64,000 nt of DNA from BMS3ABIN04 sp964553325. Lineage in GTDB: Bacteria; Bacteroidota; Ignavibacteria; Ignavibacteriales; Melioribacteraceae. How positions within the stretch are numbered: the stretch's first letter is position 1; every line of letters starts with the position of its first letter. Below, one piece after another: positions 16,757-26,309 of this stretch. The translations under genes were made by a program, and so were the position numbers. The stretch is from positions 4,914 through 68,913 of the forward strand of contig CAZKKI010000080.1 in assembly GCA_964553325.1 (NCBI GenBank). Reading direction: 5' to 3'. The notes below the pieces were generated by a model. It saw only the letters and a list, made by a program, of their open reading frames with translations, was not told the DNA's origin and did no database searches.

Positions 16757-17899
16757 ATGAAAATTTTGATAGACGAAAATATCGCTTATGCCGAACAAGC
16801 ATTTTCCACAGTTGGCAGTTGTTCGCTTGCCAACGGAAGAGAATTCACACATGAAATTGTAAAAAATTACGACGCTCTAATCATTCGCTCGGTTACGCAA
16901 ATAAACAGAACACTTTTACGGAATACAAATATAAAATTTGTCGGTACAACCACAATCGGAACCGACCACATGGATTTGAAATATCTGAAAGAAGCCGGTA
17001 TCGGGTTTGCTTACGCTCCCGGCTGCAATTCCCAAAGCGTTGCCGAATATGTATTCGGCGCAATTTCCAATTTTGTGAATAGTCAAAATTTGGAATTCGA
17101 GAATTTAACAATCGGAATAATCGGCAAGGGAAATATCGGTTCCAAAGTATTAAGGATGGGTAGGGCACTTGGAATGAAAGTGCTGGTTAACGATCCTCCG
17201 CTCGAAAGGAAAACGGGTGAAAAAGGATTTGTTTCTCTCAACGAAGTTTTGACGGCGGATATCATTACCTTGCATGTGCCGCTTACATTCGAAGGAACCG
17301 ATAAAACTTTTCATTTGATTGACGAAAAAGAATTGAACTCATTGAAACAATCGGTTATGTTTATAAACTCTTCTCGCGGAGCAGTTGTAAATAATAAAAC
17401 TCTTTTAACAAAGTTAAATGCCGGACAAAACATTTTCACAGTGCTTGATGTTTGGGAAAACGAACCGCGAATAAATCGGGAATTACTTCGTAAAGTCAAT
17501 TTGGGAACTCCGCACATTGCAGGTTATTCGCTCGAAGGAAAAGTTAACGGAACAAAAATGATTTACGATGCGTTTTGTAGATTTTTTAATATGGAACCGA
17601 CGTGGAAACCCAATCTCCCACAAATTCCGAATAACGAAATCGTTCTTGACGGAAACGAAACAACGGAACCGGCAGTTCAAAAAATTTTCCGTAAAGTTTA
17701 CAACATCGAAAAAGACAGTGCAGAGCTAAAAAAATATTCGAGCTTGCCCGAAACGGAGCTTGCAAAAAAATTCGACGAACTCCGAAAAAATTATCCTCTG
17801 CGCAGAGAATTGAGAAATTATATTGTTAGATTTCCGAACGGGAATAAAAAACTGATTGAAAAACTAACAAACTTCGGGGCATTTGTTAAAACGGTTTAG
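16757..17899 (+). CDS. pdxB: Erythronate-4-phosphate dehydrogenase
   Basis: An NAD-dependent D-isomer 2-hydroxyacid dehydrogenase of PdxB type, which oxidises 4-phosphoerythronate in pyridoxal phosphate synthesis by the DXP-dependent route. Diagnostic features are MKILIDENIAYAEQAF at the start, the substrate segment TTTIGTDHMD and APGCNSQSVAEYV. The NAD-binding motif is IGIIGKGNIGS (about residue 120). The C-terminal dimerisation domain, present only in PdxB within this superfamily, covers about residues 285-375. The 380-residue length is normal. It is transcribed away from the lipoprotein gene and is followed after 54 bases by the DUF4159 gene. Confidence 0.9.
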   Translation: MKILIDENIAYAEQAFSTVGSCSLANGREFTHEIVKNYDALIIRSVTQINRTLLRNTNIKFVGTTTIGTDHMDLKYLKEAGIGFAYAPGCNSQSVAEYVFGAISNFVNSQNLEFENLTIGIIGKGNIGSKVLRMGRALGMKVLVNDPPLERKTGEKGFVSLNEVLTADIITLHVPLTFEGTDKTFHLIDEKELNSLKQSVMFINSSRGAVVNNKTLLTKLNAGQNIFTVLDVWENEPRINRELLRKVNLGTPHIAGYSLEGKVNGTKMIYDAFCRFFNMEPTWKPNLPQIPNNEIVLDGNETTEPAVQKIFRKVYNIEKDSAELKKYSSLPETELAKKFDELRKNYPLRRELRNYIVRFPNGNKKLIEKLTNFGAFVKTV

Positions 17900-17953
17900 T
17901 GAAACGATTTATTTTTCCCGCTGTTAAACAATAAAATGAATTAGAGCGAAACG

Positions 17954-18619
17954 GTGAAAGGAATACATTTAATTTTATTAGGAATTTTAATTTTCTCGAA
18001 TGTTTTCGCCCAAAATAATTCCGGCGGAAAATTTCAAATAGCACGCCTCAAATATTCCGGCGGGGGCGATTGGTATAACGATCCTTCCGCGGAAGTGAAC
18101 TTGTTAAAATTCGTTTCGGAAAATACGACGGTGGAAACTTTCCCCGAATATACATTTGTCGATATTGCAACCAACGATATTTTTTCTTATCCGTTTCTCT
18201 TTTTAACCGGACATGGAAACATCGTTTTAAGCACCGAAGAGGCAGAAAGACTGAAAACTTATTTGGAAAACGGCGGATTTTTATACATCGACGACGATTA
18301 CGGTTTGGATAAATCCATCCGACGCGAATTGAAAAAAGTCTTTCCGGAAAATCCGTTGGTCGAGTTGCCTTTTAATCACCCGGTTTATCATATTTTGTAC
18401 GGGTTCGATCAAGGTCCGCCTAAAATTCACGAACACGACGGCAAACCACCGCAAGGCTTCGGAATTTTCATCGGTAAAAGACTTGCCGTTTATTACACTT
18501 ACGAAAGTAATCCGAGCGACGGTTGGGCAGATCCCGAAGTACATAAAGATCCGCCGGAAAAAAGAGAAGAAGCCCTTAAATTCGGAACAAACTTAATTTT
18601 ATATGTATTATCGAATTAA
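17954..18619 (+). CDS. DUF4159 secreted protein
   Basis: A 221-residue exported protein with a signal peptide (about residues 1-19, ending FAQ) and one DUF4159 domain (about 25-220). The domain is an amidotransferase-like fold without known activity; conserved segments are KYSGGGDWY, FLTGHGN, YLENGGFLYIDDDYG and GFDQGPPKIHEHDGK. The start is GTG at 17954; no in-frame ATG lies upstream before a stop. Its stop codon touches the ATG of the next gene, a DUF4175 protein, and the same pairing is common in Bacteroidota, often beside MoxR/VWA genes, which are not present here. Confidence 0.85.
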   Translation: MKGIHLILLGILIFSNVFAQNNSGGKFQIARLKYSGGGDWYNDPSAEVNLLKFVSENTTVETFPEYTFVDIATNDIFSYPFLFLTGHGNIVLSTEEAERLKTYLENGGFLYIDDDYGLDKSIRRELKKVFPENPLVELPFNHPVYHILYGFDQGPPKIHEHDGKPPQGFGIFIGKRLAVYYTYESNPSDGWADPEVHKDPPEKREEALKFGTNLILYVLSN

Positions 18620-21600
18620 ATGATTACAACGGAAAACCACATACAAAACTTGGAACTTAAACTGAAAAGGGCTTACCGGAAACACGGTTTGCTTAATATT
18701 TTTAAGGGACTGATTCAATTCTCCGTCGCGGCGGTTTTGCTTATTCTTTTTCTAAGCGGCTTGGAGTATCTCGGAAATTTTTCTTCTTCCGTAAGAACAA
18801 TATTTTTTTGGGCGGGATTGATTCTCCTTCTAACCGGATTTGCTTACTTTGTACTTTTACCGATTGTGAAAACCTTTAAACCTTTGACAAAAAAAGATAT
18901 TCTCAACACCGCTGCGGAAGTCGGTAAATTTTTAACCGGACCGGAAGACGAACTTATCAACACTCTTCAAATTTATTATGCAAAAAATGAATCTTTTTCA
19001 GGTCAATTAATCGATAACGCCGTATCTTCGGTTTGCCGAAAAATTAAGAATATCGATTTTCAAAGTTTCTACGGAATTAATTTACTGAACAAATACCTCC
19101 GTTCTTTCGGGTTTTCGGCAATAATTTTCCTATTGCTTTTCGGGCTTTTACCCGGATTGCTTTCCGCTGCAAACAGAATACTCAATTACGAACGCAATTT
19201 TACGCCTCCTCCGCAATTTACTTTTGTAATTCAACCGGGCGATACAACTATTACCAAAAACGAAAATGTTTTAATCGTAATAACGGTCGAAGGAAATGCA
19301 CCCGAATTTATTGTTTTCAGAAAAAAATCGATTGAAGAAACAGAATTTTCCGGTAAAACGGTAAAACCGGACTCCGCAAATAAATTCTCAATCAAATTAA
19401 ACGGAGTAAAAAGTTCTTTCGAATATTTCGCCGAAGCAAATAACATCAAAAGCGAAGTATTTAATGTTAAAGTAATTAACCGCCCTTTGCTCAGCGAATT
19501 GGAAATGGAAATAATTCCTCCGGCCTATTCCAAACTTCCGAAGGAAATTTTAAGAAACAACGGAAATATTACCGCTCTTCCCGGCACAAATGTTAATGTT
19601 TTGCTGAACGCTTCCCAACCGTTGGGCAATGCAAAAATCGTTTTTGCTTCCGGTAAATCGATAAAACTAAAAACAACAAACAATTCCGCAACAGGCAAAT
19701 TCCGAATAAAAACAAACGACGAATATTATTTTTCCTTAATCGATACAAACGGCATTGGAAATATTAATCCGATAAAATATTCAATAAAAACTTTATACGA
19801 CGAATATCCGGTTATCCAAATAATTTTACCAGGTAAAAACGTAAAGTTGCCGGAAGACGATAAATTGCCGCTGGCGGTCAAAATAAGAGATGATTACGGT
19901 TTAACGAAATTGTATCTTAATTACAGATTGTCATCGTCCGAATTCAAAAAAACACAAACCGGATTTTCAAAAACGGAAATTGCAATCGAAAAAAATTTAC
20001 CGGAAGACGAAGTTTATTATTTATGGGATTTATTCCCGCTACGGCTTGCCGCTAACGATGTTGTTTCCTATTACTTCGAAGTTTTCGACAACGATTATGT
20101 TAACGGTCCGAAATCCGCAAAATCCAAAATTTACACCGTCCGCGTTCCTACGTTAGACGAACTTTTTACGGAAGCCGAGGAAACCCAAATCAATGTAGAA
20201 AAAGAACTCCTCAAAACATTGAAGGAAGCGGAAAAACTTAAAGACGAACTGAAAAACATTAGCAACGAATTGAAAAGAAAAGAAAAACGAATCAGTTGGG
20301 AAGAAAAAAACAAACTTGAAAAAACTTTAGAAAAATTTGAAAAATTAAATAATAAAATATCCGATATTAAAAAAAAGATGCGGGAAATGCAAAGCGAATT
20401 GAACAAAAACAATTTGCTTTCGAAAGAAACGATGGAAAAATACATGGAACTGCAAAAGCTTTTGGACGAGATGAACAGCGAGGAGATGAAAAAGGCTTTG
20501 GAAAAAATGCAAGAAGCGCTTCAAAAAATGATGCGGAACGATGTTCAAAACTCATTGGATAAATTGTCACTAAACGAAGAGATGTTTAAGAAAAGCATTG
20601 AACGGACTCTGAAATTGCTCAAGCGAATACAAATAGAACAAAAAGTCGACGAACTTGCAAAGCGCACCGAAGAAATCCTTAAAAAACAAAACGAGCTTAA
20701 AAATGAAACCGGGAAAACCGATAAAAATAAAAACAACGAGCTAAGTAAAAAGCAGAACGAAATTACTAAAGATTTGGAACGGTTGGAAAAGGAAATGAAA
20801 AAATTAAAGGAAAAGATGAGTGAATTCAAAGATATGCCGAACGAAGATTTGGAAAAGATGATGAAAGAATTTACCGAACAAAAGAATCAACAACTCTCCG
20901 AAAAAGCGGAAACCGAATTGGAAAAACAAGAAATGATGAAAGCGTTACGGACACAAAATAAAATTTCACAAAATATGCAAGAAATGTCCGGACAAATGCA
21001 GCAATTAAAATCGAGCTTGCAGCGGAAAAGCCAAATGCAAACTCTTGCCGAAATGATGAAAATAACAAACGATTTGATATCACTTTCGAAAGACGAGGAA
21101 AAACTAAAAAACGAAACCTCCCGCCTGCAAACCACATCGCCGGAGTTGGATAAAAAAGCGGAACGGCAATTCGAGTTACAAAACGATGTAAACAAGTTGC
21201 TCAAACAAATGTCCGCGCTTTCCGAAAAAACGTTTGCAATTACTCCGGAAATGGGCAGGGCGCTCGGCACCGCAAAAGCAGACATGCACAAAGCCATTTC
21301 CGCACTGCAAAGCAGAAACGGAACGATTGCCGCAATTCATCAAAAAAACGCAATGCAGCAATTAAACAAAGCCGCAACTCTGATGAACAGTGCAATTCAA
21401 CAAATGATGAGCGGAGGAAGCGGTGGCGGAATGATGTCGTTAATGCAACAAATGCAGCAACTTTCACAACAGCAGATGCGATTAAACCAAATGACACAAA
21501 TGCTCAAAAACGGCAATCTAACAATGGAACAGCAAGCACAACTGCAAAGACTTGCCCGTCAACAAGCAATAATTCAAAAATCGCTGGAAGAGTTGAACAA

Positions 21601-21982
21601 AGAAGCCGAAGAAGCCGGTGAATCGAAAAAGTTAACCGCTAACCTCGAAAAAATTCTAGAAGAAATGCAAGAAGTCGTTACAAATTTGGAAACTCAAAAA
21701 ATCGACGACGACCTTATCAACAAACAAAAAAATATACTCTCCAAACTCCTCGATGCACAACGTTCAATCAATGAGCGCGATTACGAAAAGAAAAGAATTT
21801 CGAGAGCGGGAAAAGATTTCAAGTTGAAATCTCCGCCCGAATTAATTCCAAATGAAACCGCAAGAAAAAATTTATTACGCGAAGAATTGATTAAAGCGAT
21901 TAACGAAGGATACGCAAAAGATTATGAGGATTTAATCAGAAAGTACTACGAAGCACTCGAGAAAGAAGGTCAAGAAAAATAA
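18620..21982 (+). CDS. Large DUF4175-like membrane coiled-coil protein
   Basis: A 1120-residue protein with three predicted membrane helices near the N-terminus (about 30-55, 62-88 and 155-178). An external beta-rich region follows (about 190-510, containing Ig-like segments such as YSIKTLYDEYPVIQI). A very long charged coiled coil, about 520-1110, is rich in Lys, Glu and Gln. Around residue 930 the coil is broken by a glycine/methionine run (MMSGGSGGGMMSLM). This is the DUF4175 architecture. The gene begins on the base after the DUF4159 stop, so the two are surely coexpressed. Function is unknown; a cell-envelope scaffold role is inference. Confidence 0.8.
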   Translation: MITTENHIQNLELKLKRAYRKHGLLNIFKGLIQFSVAAVLLILFLSGLEYLGNFSSSVRTIFFWAGLILLLTGFAYFVLLPIVKTFKPLTKKDILNTAAEVGKFLTGPEDELINTLQIYYAKNESFSGQLIDNAVSSVCRKIKNIDFQSFYGINLLNKYLRSFGFSAIIFLLLFGLLPGLLSAANRILNYERNFTPPPQFTFVIQPGDTTITKNENVLIVITVEGNAPEFIVFRKKSIEETEFSGKTVKPDSANKFSIKLNGVKSSFEYFAEANNIKSEVFNVKVINRPLLSELEMEIIPPAYSKLPKEILRNNGNITALPGTNVNVLLNASQPLGNAKIVFASGKSIKLKTTNNSATGKFRIKTNDEYYFSLIDTNGIGNINPIKYSIKTLYDEYPVIQIILPGKNVKLPEDDKLPLAVKIRDDYGLTKLYLNYRLSSSEFKKTQTGFSKTEIAIEKNLPEDEVYYLWDLFPLRLAANDVVSYYFEVFDNDYVNGPKSAKSKIYTVRVPTLDELFTEAEETQINVEKELLKTLKEAEKLKDELKNISNELKRKEKRISWEEKNKLEKTLEKFEKLNNKISDIKKKMREMQSELNKNNLLSKETMEKYMELQKLLDEMNSEEMKKALEKMQEALQKMMRNDVQNSLDKLSLNEEMFKKSIERTLKLLKRIQIEQKVDELAKRTEEILKKQNELKNETGKTDKNKNNELSKKQNEITKDLERLEKEMKKLKEKMSEFKDMPNEDLEKMMKEFTEQKNQQLSEKAETELEKQEMMKALRTQNKISQNMQEMSGQMQQLKSSLQRKSQMQTLAEMMKITNDLISLSKDEEKLKNETSRLQTTSPELDKKAERQFELQNDVNKLLKQMSALSEKTFAITPEMGRALGTAKADMHKAISALQSRNGTIAAIHQKNAMQQLNKAATLMNSAIQQMMSGGSGGGMMSLMQQMQQLSQQQMRLNQMTQMLKNGNLTMEQQAQLQRLARQQAIIQKSLEELNKEAEEAGESKKLTANLEKILEEMQEVVTNLETQKIDDDLINKQKNILSKLLDAQRSINERDYEKKRISRAGKDFKLKSPPELIPNETARKNLLREELIKAINEGYAKDYEDLIRKYYEALEKEGQEK

Positions 21983-22009
21983 TTCGTTTCTTCGATTTTT
22001 TTAGCCACA

Positions 22010-22065
22010 CTGCCCCGGGGTAATGGGGCAGCATGACGTATGGTAGTCTGGGAGACGTTTACCAT
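22010..22065. repeat. Two adjacent palindromes between convergent genes
   Basis: Two stem-loops fill the 98-base gap between the converging DUF4175 and coiled-coil genes. The first pairs CTGCCCC (22010-22016) with GGGGCAG (22025-22031). The second pairs ATGGTA (22040-22045) with TACCAT (22060-22065), with an inner GTCT/AGAC helix (22046-22049 with 22053-22056) and a three-base bulge. Neither is followed by a uridine run on either strand. The G+C-rich composition stands out from the surrounding AT-rich DNA. REP-like element or unusual bidirectional terminator are both possible. Confidence 0.45.
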
Positions 22066-22080
22066 GAGCAAAACAAACGG

Positions 22081-23247
22081 TTAAATACCTTCTCCGTATT
22101 TTTCCAAATGAAGTCTTCTGGCTTGCTCTCTCCACTTTTCTCTTCTGATTCTATCGTGGAACTTTAGAAATTCATCCAAACGGTCAACTTCTTCTTCGGT
22201 TAATTTTGCAATTTGTTCGTAAGAATAAATTCCTTGTTCGTGAAGCATTTTTTCCAACACATTGCCGATTCCGGAAATTTTCGTTAGATCGTCAATTCTC
22301 GGTTTCGGAGGTTCCTTTTTGCTTAATTCATCCAGCTTGGCTTCAAGTCCGGCAATAATTTTATCCCTTTTCTCAATTTCGGAGTTGAACCGGTTTTCCA
22401 ATTCACTACACTTTGCAAAGTATTCTTCGAGTTTGCCGTCAACTACGGGTTTTTCGTAAAAAGCGTTAAGTTTAGATTCCAATTCGGCAACTTTCGACCT
22501 TTCGGTATTCAACATGTTCTCCAGTTCTTTTATTCTTGCACCAAGCAAATCGTTTTTAGCATCTGCTTCCGGTTTGCTATAAAACTCATCAATATGATTG
22601 CTCAGCTGATCGAGTTTTACTCTTTTTTCTTCCAAATCATCTTTCACGCCGGCAACAACGGAAATCATTTCGCCCAATTTGAAATCAACATCTTCCTTTG
22701 TATAGAACTTGTTCAACTTGTCTTCAAAACCGTTTAATTGTTCTTTCATCGGATTAAATTGTTCTTTAACATCATCGTTGGTAACAAAAAACCTGAGTTT
22801 GTTTTCCAAATCTTCCATTCCGGTTTTAATTTCTTTAAGTTGCACGTCATAATCTTTTCCGGTTAATTCGGATATTTTGGTTTCCAAGGTACCGATTTTG
22901 TCGTTTACATCTTTGATTAATGAATCGTAATTTTTATCCAATAAATTTGTTTTCAACTCGTTTTCAAGATTCGAGTATTTTTCGCTTAATTGATCCAACA
23001 AATCAATTCTACTTTCCAAGGAAGAAACAATGTTGTTTGTTTTCGCATAATTTTCTTTCACCTCTTTAATTTCATCGTCGATGGCAAAATTTCTTTCCGA
23101 AATGGATTTTTCAAGTAAATCGATTTTGCCTTCAAGCTCGGAAATTTTATCCTTATTGGGCCAAATTTTTAACAGCCATCCGATAAGAAAACCAAGAACG
23201 GCCGCCAAAATAAGGCACAATAAAATTTGTAAAATCAAGTACCCCAT
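22081..23247 (-). CDS. Membrane-anchored coiled-coil protein with helix-hairpin-helix domain
   Basis: A 388-residue protein with one N-terminal membrane helix (about residues 4-26). A long coiled coil follows (about 35-305), with repeated LE/KLxE segments and FYxKxxVDxK repeats near positions 175, 215 and 260. A C-terminal helix-hairpin-helix-like domain (LTKISGIGNVLEKMLHEQGI, about 320-345) resembles the small domains in ribosomal L21-associated or DUF4332 proteins. It starts 3 bases after the OmpA/BON gene ends, so both form one operon. The role is unknown; the hairpin could bind protein or nucleic acid. Confidence 0.75.
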   Translation of the reverse strand: MGYLILQILLCLILAAVLGFLIGWLLKIWPNKDKISELEGKIDLLEKSISERNFAIDDEIKEVKENYAKTNNIVSSLESRIDLLDQLSEKYSNLENELKTNLLDKNYDSLIKDVNDKIGTLETKISELTGKDYDVQLKEIKTGMEDLENKLRFFVTNDDVKEQFNPMKEQLNGFEDKLNKFYTKEDVDFKLGEMISVVAGVKDDLEEKRVKLDQLSNHIDEFYSKPEADAKNDLLGARIKELENMLNTERSKVAELESKLNAFYEKPVVDGKLEEYFAKCSELENRFNSEIEKRDKIIAGLEAKLDELSKKEPPKPRIDDLTKISGIGNVLEKMLHEQGIYSYEQIAKLTEEEVDRLDEFLKFHDRIRREKWREQARRLHLEKYGEGI

Positions 23248-23250
23248 AAT

Positions 23251-23931
23251 CTATTTCTCCTTTTGAATATTAAATTCGACTCTGCGATTTTTCTTCCTTC
23301 CTTCCGGAGTATTGTTATCGGCAATTGGTTTCGAGCTTCCGTAACCTTTCGCTATCAATCTATCTGCCGTTATTCCATGCTCGGCAAGGTATTTTTTTAC
23401 GGCTTCGGCTCTACGGCGACTTAAATCGAGGTTAAACTTGGGATTTCCTTTGGAATCGGTATGACCCGCAATTTCAATTTTAACTTCAGGGTATTCTTTC
23501 AATAACGCTACAAGTTTATCCAGAACCGGGTAACTTTTCTTTCGTATTACCGAACTTCCGGTTTCAAACTCGATGTTTTCGGCAGAAAAACCCGCCAAGC
23601 TTTTTTCAAGTTTTTTAACCGTTTCAACCTTTGGAGTTTCCGGAGAAGTGTGAACTATTTTCAAATTGTTTATAACCGCGTTCACACCATAAACTTTTTC
23701 CGCAATCCGTTCCGCTTTTTTTCTGATTTCGTCCGATTCAACAATACCTTCAAGAGTTACGTCTCTACCGTTAACGCTTAAACCGCTCACGGTAATGCCG
23801 TTTGCTTTCAACGCTTCGAATGTGCGGGAAGAGAGATCCGCCTCGATCTGTGGTGATTTAAAAAACAAACAGCACAAAAGAATGATTAAAAATCCGAAAA
23901 TGCCGAGCAGTTTAATTTTAGTAGGATTCAT
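23251..23931 (-). CDS. OmpA-family protein with BON domain
   Basis: A 226-residue envelope protein. A hydrophobic N-terminal segment (about residues 8-25) acts as signal or anchor. A BON domain follows (about 35-95; LEGIVESDEIRKKAERIAEKV), a lipid/membrane-binding fold. A C-terminal OmpA peptidoglycan-binding domain spans about 118-225, with IEFETGSSVI, IAGHTDSKGNPKFN and LSRRRAEAVKKYL and the terminal RRVEF. The conserved Asp and Arg that contact diaminopimelate are present. Likely job: tethering the envelope to the cell wall, working with the coiled-coil partner encoded 3 bases downstream. Confidence 0.87.
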   Translation of the reverse strand: MNPTKIKLLGIFGFLIILLCCLFFKSPQIEADLSSRTFEALKANGITVSGLSVNGRDVTLEGIVESDEIRKKAERIAEKVYGVNAVINNLKIVHTSPETPKVETVKKLEKSLAGFSAENIEFETGSSVIRKKSYPVLDKLVALLKEYPEVKIEIAGHTDSKGNPKFNLDLSRRRAEAVKKYLAEHGITADRLIAKGYGSSKPIADNNTPEGRKKNRRVEFNIQKEK

Positions 23932-24122
23932 TTCGATATTTGTCTCTTACTGTAATCAGTTAACAAAATAAGCGGAAAATTTTTAATAAAAATAATTACT
24001 GATAAGCCAAAAGTTTGTAACAGAATAAGTGATTTTACTGTAATAAAATTAGCTTAAAAATTGAGTTGAATTGTTTATCGGATTTGTTTCATAACCATTT
24101 CTTTTCTAAATTTCGTACGCAA

Positions 24123-24268
24123 AGTTTACGGTGAAAGGGAAACCGGTTGGAATCCGGTGCTGCCCCGCAACTGTGAAGGACTTAACCTATCAACATTGTG
24201 CCACTGTTCGAAATGCCGAATGGGAAGGCGTTGACGGGTGTCCGAAGCCAGGAGACCTACCGTAAACT
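24123..24268 (+). ncRNA. Cobalamin riboswitch
   Basis: A B12-sensing leader RNA. The outer helix P1 pairs AGTTTACGG (24123-24131) with CCGTAAACT (24260-24268). Inside lie the conserved GGGAAACCGG, GGAATCCGGTGCTGCCCCGC and ACTGT segments and the B12 box AGCCAGGAGACCTACC at 24246-24261. All conserved blocks are in order with normal spacing. It stands 124 bases before the ATG of a BtuB-like receptor, which it should repress when cobalamin is plentiful. No terminator hairpin with a uridine run is seen before the gene, so translational control is more likely. Confidence 0.95.
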
Positions 24269-24282
24269 CAAAAATAATCTGC

Positions 24283-24352
24283 CTTCGCGGGTGAGGTAAG
24301 ATTGATCGGATTAACCTCCATTCAATTCTTCATCATATTTTCACCCACGAAG
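24283..24352 (+). promoter_or_regulatory. Possible expression platform of the cobalamin riboswitch
   Basis: Downstream of the aptamer CTTCGCGGGTGA (24283-24294) can pair with TCACCCACGAAG (24341-24352) with one mismatch. Within the loop, GAGGT (24293-24297) can pair with ACCTC (24314-24318), a segment that also resembles an anti-Shine-Dalgarno. The two helices share bases 24293-24294, so they could compete. The ribosome site AAAGGAG lies further on, near 24378-24384. The pairing is seen in the sequence; a switching role is inference. Confidence 0.4.
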
Positions 24353-24392
24353 TTACGACTTTTCATCAATCATAAAAAAAGGAGTAACTTCT

Positions 24393-26303
24393 ATGAAAAA
24401 GTTGTTTACGTTAATGTTTTTAATTTCATTTGTTGTATTTGCCCAACAAAAGGAAATAACCCATAAGTTAAGCGAGGTTGTAGTTACGGCTAATAAATAC
24501 GAAACTCCCGTTTCGCGTGTAGCAAGTTCTGTAACGATAATAACAGCCAAAGAAATAGAACTACAACAAAAGTCGACCGTTGTTGAAGTTCTGCGGGATG
24601 TTCCGGGTCTTACGGTTGTTGAGCAAGGCGGACAGGGAAAGCTTACCAGCGTTTTTATGCGCGGGGCAAATTCCAACTTCGTTTTGGTATTAATCGACGG
24701 TGTTGAGGTTAACAATCCGGCTTCTCCAAATAACGGATTCGATTTTTCAACGCTGCAAACTACCGACGTGGAAAAAATTGAAGTTGTTCGGGGTCCGCAA
24801 AGCACGCTTTACGGTTCGGAAGCAATTGCGGGAGTAATAAACATCATTACAAAAAAAGGAGCGGGTAAACCGTCGCTCACACTTTCGGGCGAAGGCGGTT
24901 CGCACGGTTTTCTGAAAGGTTCAATTTCAAGTTCCGGCAGCATGGATAAATTTAATTATGCTGTTAATTTTTCAAGATTGCAAACAGAAGGAATCTCGGC
25001 AATTAAAGGCGAGGATTTCGAAAAAGACGGATATGCCAATAATTCGATATTTGCAAAATTGGGATATGAATTTTCACCGGTTTTCGATTTTAATTTAACA
25101 TTCAAACAAATAAATGCCGAAGGCGATATCGATCAAGCTCAAAAAAACGGCGACGATCCGAACTACACATTCGATTCGCAAACCCGTTTAATTAACGGTA
25201 AATTGCGCGGCGAGTTTCTTAATGGAAAATTACAAAGTTCATTAAGAGCTTCGTTTTTTACTTTTAGCGGAAATACGAACGACAAAGAAGATGCAGCGCA
25301 TCCGGGAATAAAATCCGATAGCAAATTCGACGGGAAAAGAATTTCATTCGATTTTCAAAATAATTTGGTGGTCGGAAATTCAAATATCCTCACGCTCGGT
25401 ATTGATTACAGAGCCGACAAAGCATCTTCGTCATATTCATCCGAAAGCGGATTCGGTTCTTACAAAAACGAATTTCCGGAAGAGTCGATCGGCACATTCG
25501 GAATTTACCTACAAGACCAAATAAGTTTAGCCGATAGATTTTTCGCATCCGTAGGCGTTCGATACGACACGAACGATAAATTCGGTTCAGTGATAACTTA
25601 CAGAATTGCACCGGCATATTTGATTCGCCAAACCGGAACAAAACTTAAAGCTTCGTTCGGTACCGGTTTCAAAGCACCGTCGATTATGAATTTATTCGAC
25701 CCGCTATACGGCAATCCCGATCTTTCTCCCGAAAAAAGTCTGGGATGGGAAGCCGGTTTCGAGCAAGCTTTTATACAAGGAAATTTATTGTTCGGTGTTA
25801 CGTATTTCAATTTCGAAATGACCGACATGCTCGGTTTCGATGCAAATTTCAAACCCGTCAACATCAACAAAGCCGAATCAAAAGGAATAGAAGCAAGCGT
25901 TACCTTAAAAAACATCGGCGGTTTTTCGTTCAACACAACATACACTTACAACAAAGTTAACGACGTAAGTGAAGGGAATCCGAATAAAGACGACCAATTA
26001 ATCAGAAGACCGGAACACAAACTTGTTGTTAATGCAAACTACAATTACAAAGGTAAATTAAATATTAATCTTTCGGCTAATATGAACGGCAAGAGATACG
26101 ATAACGATTTTTCCGTTTGGCCGGCGCAAAGGGTAGAGCTCGATTCTTACACTCTGCTCAATCTTGTATTGTCCTACAAAGTACTTGATTATCTCACGGT
26201 GTTCGGTAAGGTGGAAAATTTATTGGACTCGGAATACGAAGAAGTACTTTATTACGGAACATTGGGAAGAAGTTTTTACGGCGGATTAAAATTGGAACTT
26301 TAA
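24393..26303 (+). CDS. btuB: TonB-dependent outer-membrane cobalamin receptor (BtuB-like)
   Basis: A 636-residue TonB-dependent receptor with a signal peptide (residues 1-17, ending FAQ). The TonB box region comes next (LSEVVVTANKYETPVSRV). The plug domain, about 30-150, contains VLIDGVEVNNP and VRGPQSTLYGSEAIAGVINI. The beta-barrel ends in a terminal aromatic strand. The length matches BtuB-type receptors and not the larger SusC type. The cobalamin riboswitch directly upstream makes corrinoid uptake the likely function. A BtuF-like binding protein is encoded at 47472-48398. The gene stands alone and ends in a strong terminator. Confidence 0.9.
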   Translation: MKKLFTLMFLISFVVFAQQKEITHKLSEVVVTANKYETPVSRVASSVTIITAKEIELQQKSTVVEVLRDVPGLTVVEQGGQGKLTSVFMRGANSNFVLVLIDGVEVNNPASPNNGFDFSTLQTTDVEKIEVVRGPQSTLYGSEAIAGVINIITKKGAGKPSLTLSGEGGSHGFLKGSISSSGSMDKFNYAVNFSRLQTEGISAIKGEDFEKDGYANNSIFAKLGYEFSPVFDFNLTFKQINAEGDIDQAQKNGDDPNYTFDSQTRLINGKLRGEFLNGKLQSSLRASFFTFSGNTNDKEDAAHPGIKSDSKFDGKRISFDFQNNLVVGNSNILTLGIDYRADKASSSYSSESGFGSYKNEFPEESIGTFGIYLQDQISLADRFFASVGVRYDTNDKFGSVITYRIAPAYLIRQTGTKLKASFGTGFKAPSIMNLFDPLYGNPDLSPEKSLGWEAGFEQAFIQGNLLFGVTYFNFEMTDMLGFDANFKPVNINKAESKGIEASVTLKNIGGFSFNTTYTYNKVNDVSEGNPNKDDQLIRRPEHKLVVNANYNYKGKLNINLSANMNGKRYDNDFSVWPAQRVELDSYTLLNLVLSYKVLDYLTVFGKVENLLDSEYEEVLYYGTLGRSFYGGLKLEL

Positions 26304-26309
26304 TAAAAA

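Noticed and set aside
20131..21497. Several long antisense frames opposite the DUF4175 coiled-coil region
   Set aside because: They arise from the biased Lys/Glu/Gln codons of the sense gene and have no ribosome sites or motifs.
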